Positions 1 to 13,800 of a stretch of DNA of 64,000 bases are shown here, in pieces. The position numbers were made by a program, and so were the translations under genes. The notes below the pieces were generated by a model. The model was not told where the DNA came from. It saw nothing but the letters and a program-made list of their open reading frames with translations, and made no database searches. Source of the stretch: Mikania micrantha (lineage: Eukaryota; Streptophyta; Magnoliopsida; Asterales; Asteraceae). The first letter of the stretch is position 1, and the number at the start of each line of letters is the position of its first letter. The stretch is from assembly GCA_009363875.1 (NCBI GenBank), contig CM018687.1:20180764-20244763 (forward strand), read 5' to 3'.

Positions 1-1149
1 AAAGCAAAACCTTTGACGAATCAATTCAAACTTAACCACCGAAAACTTACTATGTCAACATGAAACTTTAAAGGGAGAATTATGATAGCATCCATGTTCG
101 TTAAGCCTTACAACCAAATGAGGATCTAAACATGTGAGAAATCTAACCAAACTTGGTTTCACCGCAACCAAGCCGGGACTTTTCGGTTGCTACACGATGG
201 AATCATTTGAAAATAAACAAAAAGGACACACATCAAAAAAATCAAATGGCGATAACCTTGTATCACAAGAATCGGTACTAGGTATAAATGAACCCTCAAC
301 CATCATCTCAAGATGCCACTCACATCCCTATGGCTTGACACTCACACCACATACTTTGGAAATGCTGAGAAATAGCAGCTATTCTATCCCTCATTAGTTG
401 TCAAAAAGCACCTACACGTGAACTATATCTTCTACCCATCCCATCAACTCAAAGGAGAAGCAACATGACACGATATCATGAATAGCAATCCTAGATTTAC
501 AGTAGCAGAAGGACGATTCCCTCATCACATCTAGTATAGTTTATCTCAAACCTTTGTCCTATGTTATGACAACCGGCCACCCCTCCTTCTCAACAATCGG
601 CTAACCTAGATACCAAGGAGAACATCACCTAGGACAATTTAAGATCTCACAAGATCCACCCTTCTAAATCATAGTTACATTCTCAACCAACTCTCTTTCA
701 ATTTCAACAAAAAAATGAAACGGGAACTTCACCATTCAACCGAATTCTTTGCTAAGAAAATACCCCATGATCCCTATAAATACCCCCTTGTGTTGTTCTA
801 AAGAACTCACCCCAACACTTTCCCTTATATTTTCCTTTCACTTAGCAGTTCAAGGCTAAACACTCAACCATCCCCCCGGAAGCCACACCAACCTTCCTGC
901 TCAACTCTAATCCTTTCGAACCATATTACAGCAGCCCAAGAATCAAGAATTGAAGCCACCTGGTCGATAACTACCGAAGTCTTCAAGTTCTAAGTCACGA
1001 TTCCAGCCTCATCTTTGAAGCTCTACCTTGCTGCTAAGGGTACGTATCCATCAAACCTTAAGGAATACACCGTTACGTTGAGTATAACCAAACACATTCA
1101 AAGAGAAAAACTCCCCTTTAGTAATAAAACTCTCATATCACAAACACTC
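1..1149. other. Host sequence left of the first retrotransposon
   Basis: No supported gene. A TATA-like CTATAAATACCC lies near 774-785, followed by a C-rich leader-like stretch and a possible splice donor (AAGGGTACG) near 1036-1045, so this could be the promoter and leader of an LTR or of a gene. The sequence resumes at 19632 beyond the inserted element; the empty site reads through CACTC. Short open frames here show no coding character. Confidence 0.5.
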
Positions 1150-2226
1150 TGTAACATCAGTGCCGGAACCGTATCGGAATAGTGATCTCAAACAGTAACA
1201 TGAACAGTAAACAGGTACAAACTATAAACATTTCAGCATATTTCATATTCATATCAATTATCATTATCATTTGATGTCGTCATATAGCAAACTCAGAATT
1301 GTTTCAGATAAACAAATTTTATAACTATGGTTTATTAGTCAGATAATTATCTGGCAACACAGAATCATCATGGGATTATTTTTTAGGATTTATTATGTAT
1401 AAACGTATGTGATGCTGTATAGAACAAAACAGAACGGATGTTGTTATGTGAATGCTAAATTGACGGGTTATTCGTATAGGTGACGATCTGTACGAATATA
1501 TCTGAAGGTTTAACGTTCTGAATAATATCCGATAATTAGAAAACAATATTGAAAAGTATAGTTATCGTCGTGTTCGTACGGGTGACGATTCGAACGAATA
1601 CGCGCGACGACCGTACGATTCAATGTAAACAGTAAATTATTATTTTGAAAATTAAAAATAAATAAAAGATATTAGTAAATTTACTAGGAATAACCACTTA
1701 AAATAAATTTATAAATCTTGTTTTATAAACCGGATCGTTATCGTCGCGAAAATCACGAGAAATTGATATTTTACGCGAAACCGAACGAGACTGAACAACC
1801 GGATATCTTGAAACATTAAATGTGGTCATTTGATGAACCACCCACCACCACCAAACCCAATTTTTCTCACCATTTTCGTCCAAACCCTCTCTCTCTAGAA
1901 AAGGATTCTCCTCCTTCTCTCTACAATTTCATGGTGGTTTCTCGTCGGATTCAAGTGTTCTATGTGTCAAGACTTCCATCTCATCACGTAGATTACAGAA
2001 GTACAAAAATTTTGAGTTTCCAACCATAGAATTTGAGGTAAATCTATGATTTAAATTCGGTTTTAGGGTGCTTCACGAGCCCTTATTGTTATTGTTATAA
2101 GAATCGGTTGTAAACACTTAATAACTTGAGATTTAGTCATGGTTAGCAATTAGGAAACTTTAGAAAGTAGTTTGTAACAGGTTCAAACTCGTTGGGAAGA
2201 AGATGAGGCGGTTAAGAGTCGGCCGA

Positions 2227-3639
2227 TGTCACACCCCGAGCCGGCGGGGTAGGATCGGGTTTCCCCGACGGGCGGAAGGTTCCCGGGGCACGATATCATG
2301 AGTGATAATCGAAGTGATCAGATTGTTTACATTGCACATGATGTCAATGAGAAATGCTAAATATAATAGAATTACAAAGTTAAATTACAGTAGTATCGTT
2401 TATAATTTAACAATGTAAATCTATTGTAAACATCAATAAATGACTATCTTGTATTTACACAAGATATACAAAATAATTTGTATAATGATGTCTTCAAAAG
2501 TATGCAGGTCCAAAATGCTAGTCTTCTATATGAAGTCCTAGTCCAAAAGAAATGACTTCTTAATTAACCTGTTCATCACCTGAGAAGTCATGCAAAAACA
2601 AAAGTCAACACATGGTTGGTGAGTTCATATAGTTTAAGTAATTGAAAATGTTTTGAAAACCCCCTTTGGTAAAGACCCTAACCTCATTAACACCACATGT
2701 AATATCCACATCGGTATGCTTATATATAGGGCATATGTAAGGGACAAGCCCTAGCCAACATCCCACCACATACTAATATGCATATGACACTGCTGTTAAT
2801 GACAATTAAGCATTTTTACCCTTAACACAATCCCATATGTTTCTCTGTTCATTGTCCCTGTCATTACAATCATTTGAAATCCCTGTTGATTTCATAAGTT
2901 CATCACACAATATGATTAACCACACAATTGTATAAACAGTTATAAATGCTTAATTAAACAAGTAAGTAAACATTTAATAAAATCTAAGTCGTTATGATTG
3001 GGGCCTTTGGTCATACTCGAGTAGACTAGTCTATCAATCTAGGTACTTAGTAGTTAGGGAAACTGTAAATATCCTCAAACATACGACCTACAATCAAACG
3101 GTCTAGCTAGGACTTCTTGAAATGTAGGGTTTTTGTTTCGTCTGTTTTGGAATATGTTATCTCTGATATTTCCCAGGTTTTCCCTTGAAAATGATCTATT
3201 GATTCGTCTGATTCTGTTACAAGATGTACTTAATTTGTTGATCATAGAATACTAGATTCATGGATCAATTGTACACTTGATTCATTGTTTAACAAACACT
3301 TGGTTTGTAAAATATTGAATATAGTCTTTGCAAAGATTTGTTCGTCTGATTCGTTGAAATCCAACACTTGTTTTGTCAAAATGTTTCATACATAATAAAT
3401 CCTAACAAATAATCACATGATGGTTCTGTATTGCCAGATAATTATCTGACTCAAGAACCATTGTTCTGAACTGTGTTTCTGTTAAATGTTTCTGAATTTG
3501 TTCTATGAATACACAAAATGACAATGATAAATGATATGAATAGTGAAACATACAGAAATGTATATGATTCGTACCTGTTTTAGTTCATGATACTGTTTAA
3601 GATCATTGTTCCGGTGGCGGTTCCGGCACTGATGTTACA
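2227..3639 (-). mobile_element. Family A solo LTR, internally deleted, nested in the 5' LTR
   Basis: It reads TGTCACACC to GATGTTACA on the plus strand, which is a family A LTR in reverse. It is flanked by the duplication GCCGA (2222-2226 and 3640-3644). At 1413 bp it is far shorter than the 3.9-4.1 kb of other copies. The sequence jumps near 3370-3400 from the TTCGT-array region to the segment before CAGATAATTATCTG, so about 2.3-2.5 kb is missing. It belongs to the subfamily with a single TATA module and a GGGGTAGGATCGGG end. Confidence 0.92.
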
Positions 3640-4150
3640 GCCGAACCTGTTAGGTGATAACCACGAAATCACGAACCCTGCACCGCCTGCCACGAACCCT
3701 GCGCCACCTGCAACTTGCTAGCCGAAACCGTGCACCGGCGAACCCCCCTAGCCAACGAACCTAGAGTTTAGCAGCGAACCTTCTAATTCCCTAGGGTGCT
3801 GCGAACCTACCCTTCAGCGAACCTGCAACCTATTTTTAGATGCAGCCGAACCTTGAGTTAGTCATCATCAGTTAGCCGAACCCTTATGTGTTGATCGAAC
3901 CTAACTCCAAGTGTTGCCAAACCCTTGTAATGGCGAACTCATTTGGAATACCACGAACCTTTCATGTCAGGAAACTAAGGCCGAACCTCTATCATGGTAG
4001 CCGAACCCTAGCACCAAACCATACTACTCACGAACCTCATTTGAATGTCACGAACCTATGGCTAATTAGGACCTGGCCGAACCCCTTCGGAGAACCCATG
4101 AACCTTGGGTTTTAACTGGGCCGAACCTAACTCTTTTGAACATAGGTTCG
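3640..4150. repeat. CGAACC motif array in the family A LTR
   Basis: The words CGAACC and CGAACCC recur dozens of times at irregular 12-25 bp spacing, with lower-complexity filler. The same array occurs in the 3' LTR near 16578-17070 and inverted (GGTTCG) in the solo LTR near 8468-8950. Its function is unknown; clustered protein-binding sites in an LTR upstream region are one possibility. Confidence 0.75.
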
Positions 4151-5112
4151 CTGCCCTAGCTAAATATTGAAGATAGGTGTTGTCTAATTAGGTAAATGTT
4201 GGACTTAGGATCATCAAAACTAGTGTTAAGAACCTAGGGAATGGTTAGTTGGCCATTAACCTAAACTTCTCATGAGAATTGGATCCCATAAGTTGCATGC
4301 ATGTATTAATATTGGATGTGTGTGCGTGGGGTGATAATTAGGGTTTTATTTTATAAAACTACTACATAACCAATGAGGGCCCAACATGGATAAATAACTT
4401 AATGTGTAAGTTGGGAATGGGTTTTAGTAAAACACCCTAACAACTTAGCATGAGTGATTAACACTTAGTTGGATGACCCAATACATCAAGGGAAGTCATT
4501 GAAAATCAAAGGCTAATAAACGGGGTAAGTTGGGCCCAATGGGCTTGACTAAGGCCCATCTAATGTTAAAAGGTGATTTAATTCATGTAATGATATTTTA
4601 ATAAAAGAAAAGGCTTTATGAACTTATTAAATTAAATTAAATGATTTTTCTAAGTTTAACTTAAAATGAATTTGATGAAAGCATGTTAATTAAGACTTGT
4701 TGTAACTAATTATGGAATTGGATTATAAATGGGTATCTAAGCTAGATAAACTACATTAAATTATAGATACACTTTAGTAACTTAGGACCCTTAGTTGCAC
4801 ACTGAGACCAAGACCTTAGATACGACGACTCCTGCGTATACTTATAGTATTCGAATTCTTTTAAAACAACTCAGGAACTGAAGAAACCTAAGCAGCAACA
4901 AAGAGCGCGCATTTTGTGATATATCAATTGCACAGCAACACATGTGAGTTCATTGCCCCTTTTCTAAACATTTTTGTTTTATAAACGCGGGGCTGAGAAG
5001 TATGCGTAAATTATTTCCTTTGGATTGTATTTACTTAAATGCTTTTACTTGTATATGTTTTACATGTATAACTGTTATTCTAGACTCCTATCTAGGTGAA
5101 CTGTTTCAAATC

Positions 5113-5280
5113 AAAGAACTATTTTCAAAGAACTAAAGATCTAAATCAAAGAACTATTTTCAAAGGTCTATTTCCAAGAACTAACGATCTATTTTCAAAG
5201 AACCATTTTCAAAGAACTAAAGATCTAAATCAAAGAACTATTTTCAAAGGTCTATTTCCAAGAACTAACGATCTATTTTC
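5113..5280. repeat. Two-copy 84-bp tandem repeat in the 5' LTR
   Basis: Two near-identical 84-bp units are built from the shorter word AAAGAACTA. Because 84 is a multiple of three, they give a spurious repeating open frame. The 3' LTR has the same pair at 18037-18204. Confidence 0.85.
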
Positions 5281-5924
5281 AAAGAACTATTTCAAGGGGG
5301 TGTTGTCAAAGAACTAACGATCTATTTCAATGAACTAAGTACAAAGAACTATTTCAAGGGTCTAACTGGGAAATATCAAAGATAGCATGTGCCATTCTCA
5401 GGTTTGAAAGATGTCCTAGCTAGACTGATCGAATATGAGACACATGTTTGATGATATTTACAGTATTCCCTAACTGTTTTGAGGAACATCTGGGAAATGC
5501 TCAAAGATAACATGTGCCAAAGAACTAAAGAACTATACGAACTATGGACGGCCTAAAAAACTATAAAAGCCTATATATCAAAAGATGTCCTAGCTAGACT
5601 GATTGATTATAGGTCACATGTTTGATGAGTCTTACAGATCTCCTTTACTACGAAGTACCTGATTTCTATACTAGTCTAGTCGAGTTGACCAAGGCCCAAT
5701 CATTATGACTTAGATTTTATTAAATGTTTATTTATTATTTAATTAAGCATTTATAACTATTTCTACAATTGCTTTGGTTGATCATAATTGTGTGATGAAC
5801 TTAAGAAATCAATAGAAATTCTATTTTGTGGAACTACAAGAACTAAGAACAGAAGAGCTACCGTGTCGTTGGTGTGAAATGAAACGCTTGATTATCATTA
5901 ACAACAATATGTTATGTAGTTCAG

Positions 5925-8900
5925 TATGTGGTGGGATGGTGGCTGGGCGGGCGGTAAGCTTGACCCTACATATGCCCTATATATAAGCATACTTGATTGG
6001 ATAACATAGGTGGTTGTTGATGAGGTTAAGGTTGTCATTTCGGTTGATCAATGTTAACAGATTTTCAGGTTACTCAAAAGTTGGGAATCATAGGTGTCAC
6101 ACCCCGAGCCGGCAGGGTTGGATCGAAGTCCCCGTCGGGCGGAAGATTCCCGGGGCGCGATATCGTGAGTGATAATCAAAGTGATCAGATTGTTTACATT
6201 GCACATGATATAAATGAGAAATGCTAAATAGGATAGAATTGCAAAGTTAAATTACATCCAAATTGTTCATAATTTAACAATGTAAATCTATCATAAACAT
6301 CATAAAATATCTATCTTGTAACTGCACAAGATATACAAAATATTTGTATAATGATGTTCCAAAAGTATGCAGGTCCAAAAATACTAAGTCTTCTATCTGA
6401 AGTCCTAGTCCAAAAGCATAAGCTTCTTAATTGACATGTTCGTCACCTGAGAAGTCATGCGAAAATAAAGTCAACACATGGTTGGTGAGTTCATATAGTT
6501 TAGAAATTGAAAATGATTTGTAAACCTCTTTCGGTAAAGACCCTAACCTCATTAACATCACATGTAATGTACACATCGGTATGCTTATATATAGGACATA
6601 CCCCTGAGTCGAGCCTACAAACCCGCACAGACGCCGTCCCACCACATACTAATGCGTATATGACACTGATGTTAATGATAGTTAAGCATTTTTACCTACC
6701 ATACACTCAAAACATTTGTTAAACCCTCGGGTAACAACCTTAATCTCATTAACATCACATGTATCATCCAGATTGGTATGCTTATATATAGGGCATATCC
6801 CTGAGTCGAGCCTACAAACTCGCCCAGACGCCGTCCCACCACATACCAATCTACATGGGACATTGGTATTAATGAAAATTAAGCATTTTACCCCTACCAA
6901 TGACTCATTGAATCTTCAGTTCTTTGTTCCTATAAATACAACAATTTGGAATCTATGTTGATTCCTTAAGTTCATCACAATAATGATCAACCACAGTAAT
7001 TGTAGGAACAATCATAAATGCTTAATTAAATAAATAAATAAACATTTAATAAAATCTAAGTCCTGATGATTGGGCTTTGGTCAACTCGAGTGGACTAGTC
7101 TATCAATCAAGGTTCTTAGTAGTTAGGGAATTCAGTAAATATCATCAAACATATGACCTACAAATCAAACGGTCTAGCTAGGACTTCTAGAAATGTAGGA
7201 TTTCTTGTTTCGTACTTGATTCGTCTTGTTTCGTATTGCTTCGTTGGCATATGTTATCTTTGATATTTCCCAGACTTTCCCCTGAAAATGATTTGTTGAT
7301 TCGTTTGATTCGTTGAACTCACACACTTGTTTCGTCAAAATAGTTTCGTTTGATTCGTTGAAATCACACACTTGTTCCGTCAAAATAGTTTTCGTTTGAT
7401 TCGTTGAAATGACACACTTGATTCGTCAAAATAGTTTCGTTTGATTCGTTGAAATGTTTAGTTTGACCCAATTATCCACTTAAAGTATAAGTAGATAACC
7501 TTAGTAAAAACCTGTATAAAATTTACCTAGACATGATCTAGGATATCAATCATAAATTTAAAACATATAGAATTTAAAAGCATTTAAGTAAACAAATTAA
7601 ATAAACAGTTTACGCATGCTTCTCAGCCCCGCGTTTTAAAACAAAAAGTTTAGAAAAGGGGCAATGAACTCACCTGTGCTGCTATGTAAATGATCTAACA
7701 CAAAATGCGCGCTCGTTCTGGTAGCTTAGATTGCTTCAGTTCCTGAGTTGTTTTATAAGAGTTTGAATACGATAAGTATGCGTAATAGTCGTCGCACCTA
7801 AGGTTTGGTCTTGGTGTGTGTAACTAAGTGTCCTAATTTACCAAGTGCTCCTATGATCTAACTAATTAATCTAATTTAATACCCATTTATACCCTTTATT
7901 CCACAACTAATCCTACAAGTATTAATTTACACGTTTTAATCAATTTCATTTTAAGTTAAAAAATTAAATTAGGAAACCATTTTAAATCCATTTAACCAAG
8001 TTTATAAACCATTAATGTGTGATGGGCTCATCAAAGCCCATTGGGTCCAGTTAAGCCCCATTTGTTGATTTTGTCTTTCCAATTGATTCCCTTTGTTACA
8101 ACATCAATGTTCTTAAGTAGAAATTATGTCTACACGTGATGGACTTATATTACCCACTTGGGCCCATTAAGGGTCCTTGATTATCAATTGATCATAACTA
8201 AACATCATTGAATAATATGTTTTAGCTAATCAATTTGTTTAGATTGACCATCCATATCAATGTTTTTCTTAAGTTAATGTTAATAACTAAACCAACACCC
8301 AACCTTAGAATCTTTGTTGTTTGACAATAATGGTTTAGTTCGTTTTAAACAAGTTTGCATGAAATTTAACCCTCTTAATCATTCCCATGCACACACGTGG
8401 TGCATCCCATGCATGTATACGTACATAAACTCCCATGCACCTTAGAATTTCGGATTTTAGGGTTGTTTAGGTTCGGCATCATCCCAAAGCAGCGAACCTT
8501 TTGGAGGAACTTGCCTTGGGTTCGGCTAACACCTTGTCACCAACGAACCCTCAAGGTTCGTCCAGGTTCTAGGGTTTGCATGGAAATGGTTCGGGCAGCA
8601 TGAAGGGTTCGGCCAACATAATGGTTCGCTACCCACCTAGGTTCGGCAACAAGAAGGTTTGCTGCTAGCTGGGTTCGTTGGCCAATGGTTCGTCACTCTG
8701 AGGTTTGGTGACAGCCGAAGGTTCGCCCCACTAAGGAGGGTTCGTCGCCTGCAAGGGTTCGGTCGCACCACTAGGGTTCGTTGCATGTGGTCACAGGGTT
8801 CGTTGCAAGAGGAAAGGGTTCGGTGCTGTTGGTGGTCAGGGTTGACAGGTTCGGTGCATGTGGCCAGCAGGGTTCGTGGCAGGACTAAGGTTCGGCTAGT

Positions 8901-10160
8901 TGGAATAGGTTCGGCCGGCTGTGGGTTTGGCCGATGGGTCCCCGAACCTGTAACCATTTTGGCATCACCATCTTCATCTTGATGAGTTAAATCTGTTACA
9001 GACACAATCTCTCCACTTCTATTCATGATTATCAACTTATTTGGTGATTTTCAAGGGTTATTAACCGGTTAAATAATCAACACCCATGTAAATCGTGACA
9101 CACACACTAAAACCGAATCAGACTAGGATTTTTACCTCAAAATCAATGGATGAATGATCAAACTTCTTGTACTTCCGTGTTCTACACAACGAGAGGGTCA
9201 TTTTAACACCTAGCTTGCTTGAATCCAAGGAGAAATCACTAAGAAATTGTAGAGAGAAGGTGGAGAAAACCCTTTTTAGAGAGAGAGAGGTCAAAAACGA
9301 AAATGAAGAGAGTGAGGGAGGTTGGTGGTGAGGGGTGAGGGGTGGTGCATTAATGACCACTTTTAATTCTTTAAGAATACCCGGTAGTTCAGTTTCGTTC
9401 GGTTTCGCGTAAAATGCCGGTTTCTCGTGGTCTTCGAAACGAAACGACGCGATTTATAAGATAAGATTTATAAAATTTTTCTAAGTGGTTATTCCTAGTA
9501 AATTAACTAATATCTTTTATTTATTTTAAATTTTAAAATATTAATTTACTGTTTAAATCGAATCGTACGGTCGTCGCGCGTATTCGTTCGAATCGTCACC
9601 CGTACGAACACGGCGATAACTATACTTTTTAATATTGTTTTCTAATTATTGGATATTATTCAGAACGTTAAACCTTCAGATATATTCGTACAGATCGTCA
9701 CCTATACGAATAACCTGTCAATTTAGCATTCCCATAACAACATCCGTTCTGTTCTGTTCTATAAAGCCTCACATACGTTTATACACAATAACTCCTAACA
9801 ATAATCACATGATAGTTCCGTGTTGCCAGATAATTATCTGACTCAAGAACCATCGTTCTGAACTTTGTTTCTGTTAAATGTTTCATAACTTGTTGATTGA
9901 TAACACAAAATGATAATGACAAATGACATGAATAGGAAATGCACTGAAATGTATATAGTTCGTACCTGTTTACTGTTCAGGTTACTGTTTAAGATTACTG
10001 TTCCGGCACCGGTTCCGGCACTGATGTTACAATAGGTAAGGGAAGAAACGCTTAATTGTCACCAGTAACAATATATCATGTGGTTTAGTATGTGGTGGGA
10101 CGGTGGCTGGGCGGGCGGTAAGCTCGACCCTACATATACCCTATATATAAGCATACTGAA
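5925..10160 (+). promoter_or_regulatory. Duplicated TATA-bearing module of the 5' LTR, now split by an insertion
   Basis: Two copies of a module carry GTGGTGGG, GGCTGGGCGGGCGGTAAGC and then TATATATAAG. The TATA boxes are at 5978-5987 and 10142-10151. The copies were about 225 bp apart; the solo LTR at 6095-10031 now separates them. TATATATAAG is a good plant TATA box, so this is probably the LTR promoter. That assignment is inference; no start site can be read from sequence. Confidence 0.45.
6095..10031 (-). mobile_element. Family A solo LTR, full length, nested in the 5' LTR
   Basis: A 3937-bp LTR on the minus strand runs TGTCACACC to TGATGTTACA, flanked by the duplication ATAGG (6090-6094 and 10032-10036). 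There is no internal region or second LTR, so it is a product of LTR-LTR recombination. It contains two TATA modules, a TTCGTTTGATTCGTTG tandem array (about 7297-7460) and a GGTTCG array (about 8468-8950). Open frames within it are chance frames in repeats. Confidence 0.93.
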
Positions 10161-10647
10161 TTAGATGGTATAGGTGGTTAATGGTTAAGTTAAGGTTGTC
10201 ATTCGGACAGGTTTATACAAATTCATTTTCAAATAAAAACTATATGAACTCACCAACCATGTGTTGACTTTATTTTTGCATGACTTCTCAGGTGACGAAC
10301 AGGTCAATAAAGAAGCTTATGCTTTTGGACTAGGACTTCAGATAGAAGACTTAGTATTTTTGGACCTGCATACTTTTGGAACATCATTACACAATTATTT
10401 TGTATATCTTGTGCAGTTACAAGATAGAAATCTTCTGATGTTTATGATAGATTTACATTGTTAAATTATGAACGATACGGATGTAATTTAACTTTGTAAT
10501 TCTATTTTATTTAGCATTTCTCATTTATATCATGTGCAATGTAAACAATCTGATCATTACGATTATCACTCACGATATCGCGCCCCAGGAACCTTCCGCC
10601 CGACAAGGGAATCCGATCCAACCCCGCCGGCTCGGGGTGTGACAGAT

Positions 10648-10660
10648 TGGTATCAGAGCC
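10648..10660 (+). other. Primer binding site, initiator tRNA-Met type
   Basis: TGGTATCAGAGCC lies 3 bases after the 5' LTR end. It is the standard plant LTR-retrotransposon primer site complementary to the 3' end of initiator methionine tRNA. Confidence 0.93.
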
Positions 10661-10819
10661 ATGTTATAGAGAAATATAGGTCCCTTATTTAAACGGTTTG
10701 GCCTAGACTATAACCTAGGGACCCTGCATGTAGAGAGCATAGGACTTAAGGCTTACTTGCATATTGTCTTCTGTATTCGATCATTGCACTAACCTATAAC
10801 TTTATTGGTTATGATCAGA

Positions 10820-13800
10820 ATGCCGCCGAGAAGACAGACTCCCTCGTTACCTCCACCACCACAAGACTTAGCTCCTCATTCATCTACACCATCACCGTCC
10901 GACTCACCTCCTCCACTGCCTCCACCTCCTCCTCCTCCACTTGACTTACCTCCTAGCTCGAGCACAACTCCGATGCTGGATCATGCTACTATCGCTTTGG
11001 TGACTTTACTGAGCAGTCAGATGACTAATCAGATGAAGGAAGTGACATCAGAGATGCTCAACCGTCTCCGTAATGAAATCAACAACACTGGTAACTCATC
11101 TGGAGAAGCCAGTGGGAATACTGGTGGTTCATCACACTACTCCTACAAGTCTTTTGTACGATGTAGACCACCCAGTTTTAGTGGGTCTGAAGGAGCCGTT
11201 GGATTAATCCAATGGATTAAAAAGATTGAGACAACCCTGGACCTCTGCAGCTGTCCAGAGCACCACAAAGTTCGCTGTTTTGCTGGAACATTCAACAAGC
11301 GGGCTTTGACTTGGTGGAACGGCCAGATCAATGCAAGAGGAAGATAAGAAGCTATGGCTATGCCATGGGAAGATTTCAAGACGTTGTTGAGGACTGAGTT
11401 TTGCCCCAAGAACGAGCTGCAGAAACTGGAGGTCGAATTATCTAACCATGTGATGAAGGGGGCTGATCACATGGGATATACTACTCGTTACCACGAGTTA
11501 GTTGCTTTGGTGCCAGATATGGTACCAACTTTGGAAAAGAGGATTGATCTTTATGTAGGTGGACTTCCCGCCTGCATTCAGGGTTTAGTTGTTGCAGCAA
11601 ACCCTGTTACTGTGGAGTCTGCAGTAACTTTATCTGGGAAGCTTACTGATCTTATGGTAGCCTCTGGAGTTCTAAAGAAAGAGGCTGACACCGGCAAACG
11701 CAAGGAGGAGTCTTCAAAGAAACCTCATCACCAACAACATCATAAAAAGAAACAGAAACTTATCAAGAACTACACAGTGGCCACACCTCTCCAACAAATA
11801 GTAGTTGCACCACAAAACCCTAATAGAAGACCTTACACTGGTACATATCCATTGTGTACCAAGTGTCGTTATCATCATGCAGCTAATAATCCCTGCAAGC
11901 AATGCACGGGATGTGGACGAAAGGGCCATTGGGTCCAACACTACAGGATAACACCTAACCAAGCAGTCAACAATGCTGCTTTGGCTCTCCCTCCACCAAC
12001 CAACCAGAACAACGGTGGATGCTTCAATTGTGGCGAACAAGGCCATTTTGCAAAGAACTGCCCGAAGAAGGCACAACAGGCAGTTCAAGCTCCTCGTGGA
12101 AGAGCCTTCGTCATCGGAGCACCAGCTGCACGCCAGGACCCGAATGTGGTCACTGGTACGTTTCTTTTACATGACTTTTATGCATCTGTTCTATTTGACA
12201 CTGGTGCGGATCAGAGTTTTATCTCTACCGATTTTGCATGTCAATTAGATTCTATAGAGGAACAGTTAGATTCCCCTTATATCATAGAAGTAACTAACAA
12301 GAAACAGATTACAATTAGTACAGTTTATAGAAATTTCCCATTGACACTTAATGGTCATACATTCACCATCGATTTGATACCGATGGAGTTGGGTAGTTTT
12401 GACATCATTGTTGGAATGGATTGGCTTTCTTCTAATAGAGCGAAAGTCATCTGTTCTGAAAAGCTGCTTCGTATTCCATTGTCGAGTGATCGCGTATTGG
12501 AAGGTAAAGGGGATCAAGCAAAACGAAGTGTCAAAATCATCTCTTGCATAAAGGCGCGTAAGTGCCTACAGAAGCAGTATGTGGCGTTCTTGGCTCATGT
12601 GGTGGAAAAGGAGAAGGACAAGAAAAAGATTCAAGATGTACCAGTAGTGAAAGAGTATCCGGAAGTATTTCCTGAAGACCTAACTGTTTGCCACCGGTGC
12701 GACCGGTAGAGTTTCGTATTCACTTAATTCCTGGAGCAACTCCTGTTGCTAAATCTCCATACAGGTTAGCACCTTCAGAGATGCAGGAATTGTCTAACCA
12801 GTTACAGGAGCTACTTGATAAGGGTTTCATCAGACCGAGCTACTCGCCTTGGGGAGCTCCGGTTTTGTTCGTGAAGAAGAAAGACGGATCGTTTCGAATG
12901 TGTATAGACTACCGCGAGCTGAACAAACTAACCATCAAGAATCGGTATCCATTGCCGAGGATTGATGATTTGTTTGACCAACTGCAAGGAGCTCAATACT
13001 TCTCAAAGATTCACTTGCGGTCTGGATATCATCAACTCAGAGTGCAAGACAAAGACATACCGAAGACGGCGTTCCGAACCAGATACGGGCATTACAAATT
13101 CATGGTGATGCCTTTTGGATTGACAAATGCACCAGCATTCTTCATGGACCTCATGAACCGAGTGTGCAAGCCGTATCTGGATCAGTTTGTCATTGTCTTT
13201 ATAGATGACATACTGATTTATTCTAAGAACAAAGCAGATCATGAACAACATCTTAGAAAGATCTTGGAGCTGTTGAAAGAACAGAAACTTTATGCCAAGT
13301 TCTCTAAATGTGAATTCTGGCTAAGAGAAGTTCAATTTTTGGGTCACGTAGTCAACAGTGAGGGAATACACGTAGACCCTGCCAAGATTGAGGCGATTAA
13401 GAACTGGGACACTCCGAAGACACCGACGGAGATACAGTCTTTTCTGGGATTGGCAGGTTACTACAAAAGGTTTATCTCAAACTTTTCTAAGATAGCCTTG
13501 CCTCTCAACAAGTTAACCCTAAAAAGTGAACCGTTTGTCTGGGAGCAGAAACAAGAAGATGCTTTTCAGACATTGAAACAAAGATTATGTGATGCTCCAA
13601 TTCTATCTCTCTCGAAAGGATGTGATGATTTTGTTGTATATTGTGATGCTTCCCATTAGGGACTTGGTTGTGTACTGATGCAACGGGATAAAGTTATCGC
13701 TTATGCATCAAGACAGTTAAAGATTCATGAGAAGAACTACACCACTCATGATCTTGAACTGCGAGCTGTAATCTTCGCATTGAAGATTTGGAGACATTAC

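Larger units (their letters stand above)
1150..10644 (+). repeat. 5' LTR of family A element 1, interrupted twice
   Basis: It aligns with the 3' LTR in three blocks: 1150-2226, about 3645-6094 and about 10037-10644. The gaps are the solo LTRs at 2227-3639 and 6095-10031. With those and one copy of each duplication removed, about 4.1 kb remains, matching the 4106-bp 3' LTR. It carries a CG-dense block near 1566-1622, a CGAACC array near 3640-4150, an 84-bp tandem repeat at 5113-5280 and two TATA-bearing modules. Confidence 0.93.

Noticed and set aside
5096..5317. 73-residue frame with repeated SKNYFQRTKDLNQRTIF
   Set aside because: It translates the 84-bp tandem repeat of the family A LTR and appears in both LTRs.
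8637..9035. Overlapping 132- and 107-residue frames on both strands
   Set aside because: Both are readings of the GGTTCG array inside the solo LTR.
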